This document shows, piece after piece, positions 61,670 through 64,000 of a DNA stretch of 64,000 nt. Every line of letters begins with the position of its first letter. The stretch's first letter is position 1. Source of the DNA: Amoebidium appalachense (Eukaryota > Ichthyosporea); the NCBI GenBank assembly GCA_963693365.1, contig CAVNZM010000007.1, positions 11,118,640 through 11,182,639 of the forward strand, written 5' to 3'. The notes below the pieces were generated by a model that searched no databases, was not told the DNA's origin, and saw only the letters and a list, made by a program, of their open reading frames with translations. The translations under genes were made by a program, and so were the position numbers.

Positions 61670-62128
61670 CGAAACGTGTAACGCGTAACAAAATTGTAAC
61701 TAGATCCGGGAACCAATCAAAACGCGCAGTTTGTGCCGTTTGACCTCCTTGTATTCTCTGTAACTACTACTTCCTATTTGTAACTAGAGTAACTACTGAA
61801 ATAAATCGGGCGGAACGGGGTGGGATGGGACGATCTGATTGGCTGTTGCTATGGGGGACCACACTTTGAGGGTGGAGTTGAAATCCTTTGATTACACCCC
61901 CTACAACGTTACACCTTCGAGGGTGGAGTTGAAATCCTTTGATTACACCCCCTACAACGTTACACCTTCGAGGGTGGGGTATGGTGTCTTATCATATTGT
62001 TGCAATGTAGGTCTTGCATTGGTGAAAAACGACTTCCAAGGTCACTGCGCCGGGGCTTGGGGGGCTGGGGATCACTGGGAACCACAAACTGACTGGGGGG
62101 TGATTTTTATTTTCTTGTGTTGTAAGTG
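61670..62128. other. Helicase-nuclease spacer with a 51-bp direct repeat
   Basis: Begins with GTAAC words, then holds two tandem copies plus the start of a third of a 51-base unit starting GAGGGTGGAGTTGAAATCC (61868, 61919 and 61970-61978). The last 120 bases (GGTCTTGCA to the ATG at 62129) resemble 62914-63110 in front of the second nuclease and include CACTGCGCCGGGGC. Confidence 0.75.
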
Positions 62129-62815
62129 ATGGCTACCTACGACGAGTCATATGTCAGGGATAGGCTGGCCAAGCTCGAAGGTGGAACCATTGAGGTACGC
62201 ACGCCCGCAGGACGGATCGACCTGCTGACGGCCACGGAAGTCATCGAAGTCAAGCGCGCTTCTAAATGGAAATCCGCCGTTGGGCAGGTCCTGTGCTATC
62301 AAGCCTACTGTCCGAACCATCGACCTCGGGTCCATCTGTTCGATGTTGCGTCTCTAGATTGCTTGAAAGTGGCGATCGAAACGATGACGCTCCTAGGCAT
62401 CAGAGCCACGATAGAACCAGACACCTTGCAGCTCATTTGGAGCCCACTTCCAGCGCTGGATGTGGAGGCCGAAAAGCCAGTGGCAGTCTGCACATCAGCT
62501 AACAATGAGATGCAATTCCTAAGGGATCTGTTGTCACACAGAAACGGATGTGAAAATTTCACATTCATCCACAACGGTTGTGCCGTGACATCAACCGGGC
62601 TGTATCAGCTTTTTCAGGAATGGCACAACGTCAACGCTGCCCAAACTCCTATGCCAAGCACTCGGGCATTCGGGATGGCCATTACAAAAATTCTTGGACA
62701 CACAAAATGCACGCTCGAACCTAGAGTTTGCAAATGGCCACTGCACCCACCAACAGGTGCCAGTGGCAAGTCAGACTGCTACTACCTGTGGGCTTCAAGG
62801 ATCTTTCAGGATTAG
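62129..62815 (+). CDS. PD-(D/E)XK-type nuclease with helicase-like C-terminal module
   Basis: 228 residues. Residues 1-100 contain the hallmark arrangement of the restriction-endonuclease fold: Glu17, then GRIDLL with Asp31, VIEVKR with Glu40 and Lys42, and Gln53 in GQVLCY. These positions suit metal-dependent DNA cleavage. Residues 128-190 (starting MQFLRDLL and ending ITKILG) match the C-terminal part of the helicase at 60170, including the TSTGLYQLFQEW and AFGMAITKILG blocks. The start is set at the ATG at 62129 rather than the preceding GTG by comparison with the paralogue. It is one of two tandem paralogues. A role in replication, genome resolution or host-DNA attack is possible; specificity is unknown. 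Confidence 0.8.
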   Translation: MATYDESYVRDRLAKLEGGTIEVRTPAGRIDLLTATEVIEVKRASKWKSAVGQVLCYQAYCPNHRPRVHLFDVASLDCLKVAIETMTLLGIRATIEPDTLQLIWSPLPALDVEAEKPVAVCTSANNEMQFLRDLLSHRNGCENFTFIHNGCAVTSTGLYQLFQEWHNVNAAQTPMPSTRAFGMAITKILGHTKCTLEPRVCKWPLHPPTGASGKSDCYYLWASRIFQD

Positions 62816-62938
62816 GAGCGCCCCCAGGCCCCCACCGCCCCACCACCCCAGAATCGGGGCAAAGGTGCCTTGGACCATCACCCAATAAACCTGGCACCAG
62901 TGAGCAAGCAGGTCTTGCAATATGTCTCAAACAACTTG

Positions 62939-63092
62939 CATAGACACTGCGCGGGGCCTGGGGGGCATGAGGGGCACGCCAGGCATGCACGGCCGGGGAG
63001 GCACGGTGGTCTCGCAGGCGGCACGAGCCTCGCGAGCCACGCATGCCCCTCAAGCCCCCACAGCCCCTCACTGGTGGTATCATCACGGCTAT
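62939..63092. promoter_or_regulatory. GC-rich inverted-repeat region before second nuclease
   Basis: GGGGCCTGGGGGGCATGAGGGG near the left end is matched by CCCCTCAAGCCCCCACAGCCCC near the right, so the region can fold into an imperfect hairpin. It includes copy 2 (63036-63080) of the motif found at 59587. A similar GC-rich block precedes the first nuclease (62041-62064), and another follows the second (63828-63942), so the nuclease genes are bracketed by these blocks. Confidence 0.5.
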
Positions 63093-63112
63093 TTTTATCT
63101 GTGCCATGTATG

Positions 63113-63814
63113 ATGGCTGTAGGTGACGAATCATGGGTAAGAGACCGACTTATGAGCCTGGAGGGGGGAAAGAAGGAAGTGCATACACCAGCAGGTCGTA
63201 TCGATCTCCTGACTGACACAGAGGTCATTGAGGTAAAGCGGGCGCATGAGTGGAAGGGGGCCATGGGACAGGTTCTCGCCTACCATGGGTATTTCCTTGA
63301 CCACCAACCCCGGGTTCATTTATTTGGGTATGCATCAGCTGATGTATACAGGGTTGCCGCGGAAACAATGGCTCGATTAGGCATCACATTGACAGTAGAA
63401 CCTGATACGGTGCAGTTGATGTGGATGCCCCGCCCAGCACGCCCAAACACCCAAACTGATTCTGAACAACAGCCGGATTCCTCGGAGTCAGAGTATAGAC
63501 TTTTCTTCGAGTTCCTCAAAGACACGGCGAATTGTAAAGACGGTATGTCTATACAGCAACTACACGATGGGGCCCGTGTTACAGCCACGGCAATGCTACA
63601 TCTGTTCAAAGAGTGGCTTGCTCTCAACGGCAAGTCTAAGAGTTTGCCATATATCAATGTGAAGAGCGTGGGCTCCATGCTCACCAAGGTTCTCGGAGCC
63701 AACAGGGGGGTGCGAAACAACCACCTGACTGTCCCCCCTGGGATGACTGCGCTTGCCCCGACCGGAACATCATATGCTTTCGTGTTCGATTGCGAGAAGA
63801 TTAATCACGCCTAG
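63113..63814 (+). CDS. PD-(D/E)XK-type nuclease, second paralogue
   Basis: 233 residues counted from the ATG at 63113 (an adjacent in-frame ATG lies at 63110). The catalytic pattern sits at the same residue numbers as in the first copy: Glu17, Asp31 in GRIDLL, Glu40 and Lys42 in VIEVKR, and Gln53. A Ser/Gln-rich linker (about 112-125) is followed by the C-terminal module (about 126-194) with DGARVTATAMLHLFKEW and LTKVLG; its DGARVT is closer to the helicase (DGARVTPGGL) than to the first nuclease. The two paralogues are clearly diverged, so the duplication is not recent and both look intact. The gene ends in TAG. Confidence 0.8.
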   Translation: MAVGDESWVRDRLMSLEGGKKEVHTPAGRIDLLTDTEVIEVKRAHEWKGAMGQVLAYHGYFLDHQPRVHLFGYASADVYRVAAETMARLGITLTVEPDTVQLMWMPRPARPNTQTDSEQQPDSSESEYRLFFEFLKDTANCKDGMSIQQLHDGARVTATAMLHLFKEWLALNGKSKSLPYINVKSVGSMLTKVLGANRGVRNNHLTVPPGMTALAPTGTSYAFVFDCEKINHA

Positions 63815-64000
63815 GGATCCTCTGATACGCTGCTTAGGCGCTGCGCGCAGGGCGCGCGAGGCCCGCGAGGCACAGGAGGCACGCGTGGCACGTGCGCCAC
63901 AGGAGCCCCTCCCAGCCACCCAGGCCCCCAGGCCCCCCGCTGGAACAATGATCACTCCAAATCCAGGGCGTTGCACACCGAGACCAGGTTTGCCCTTGCG
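63815..64000. other. GC-rich flank at window edge
   Basis: Contains words such as CGCTGCGCGCAGGGCGCGCG and CCCCCAGGCCCCCCGCTGG, similar to the blocks before the nuclease genes. No complete gene lies in the last 186 bases; the element seems to continue beyond the window. Confidence 0.55.

Overview
This is nuclear DNA of a eukaryote. Two conserved genes have GT-AG introns, and introns and spacers are packed with long microsatellites: (CA)n/(TG)n, poly-C/poly-G tracts up to about 62 bases, and many minisatellites. No rRNA, tRNA, CRISPR or bacterial operon was seen. The species cannot be named from the sequence. A protist or alga fits best, because the right end looks like an integrated DNA virus or virus-like element of the sort known from protist genomes; that placement is inference.

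Layout. 1-20 kb: plus-strand, exon-like pieces in a sea of repeats. The best-linked set (8408-13820, exon phases agree throughout) is interrupted by at least three frame changes and two in-frame TAG codons, so it is a decayed gene or a badly sequenced one. 25.1-29.7 kb (minus): a complete three-exon ZNF598/Hel2-type E3 ubiquitin ligase, the sensor of collided ribosomes. 31.1-40.7 kb (minus): a 13-exon type I phosphatidylinositol-4-phosphate 5-kinase whose last intron is a minisatellite. 41.4-42.2 kb: an unidentified broken ORF. 42.3 kb and 30.9 kb: two inverted copies of a short MITE-like element. 42.4-49.7 kb: mostly low complexity, with a small two-exon gene at 47.5-48.1 kb. 49.75-50.08 kb: a GC-rich 334-bp foldback.

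From 50.7 kb the character changes to compact, intronless genes on both strands, short spacers and TATA boxes 50-100 bases before start codons. The first block (50.73-56.47 kb) is bounded by inverted repeats carrying 92-93-bp tandem units. It encloses three low-complexity or coiled-coil proteins and a 22-bp-type repeat array. The second block (57.0 kb to the window edge) has a superfamily 3 (D5/DUF5906-like) helicase, two tandemly duplicated PD-(D/E)XK-type nucleases, two C2H2 zinc-finger proteins, a 45-residue arginine/lysine-rich protein, a small C-terminally anchored membrane protein and unknown proteins. The helicase and both nucleases share the same C-terminal module, suggesting that they act on one DNA substrate or complex. 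No capsid protein, packaging ATPase, DNA polymerase or integrase is visible, so the element either continues past 64 kb or is a remnant or satellite.
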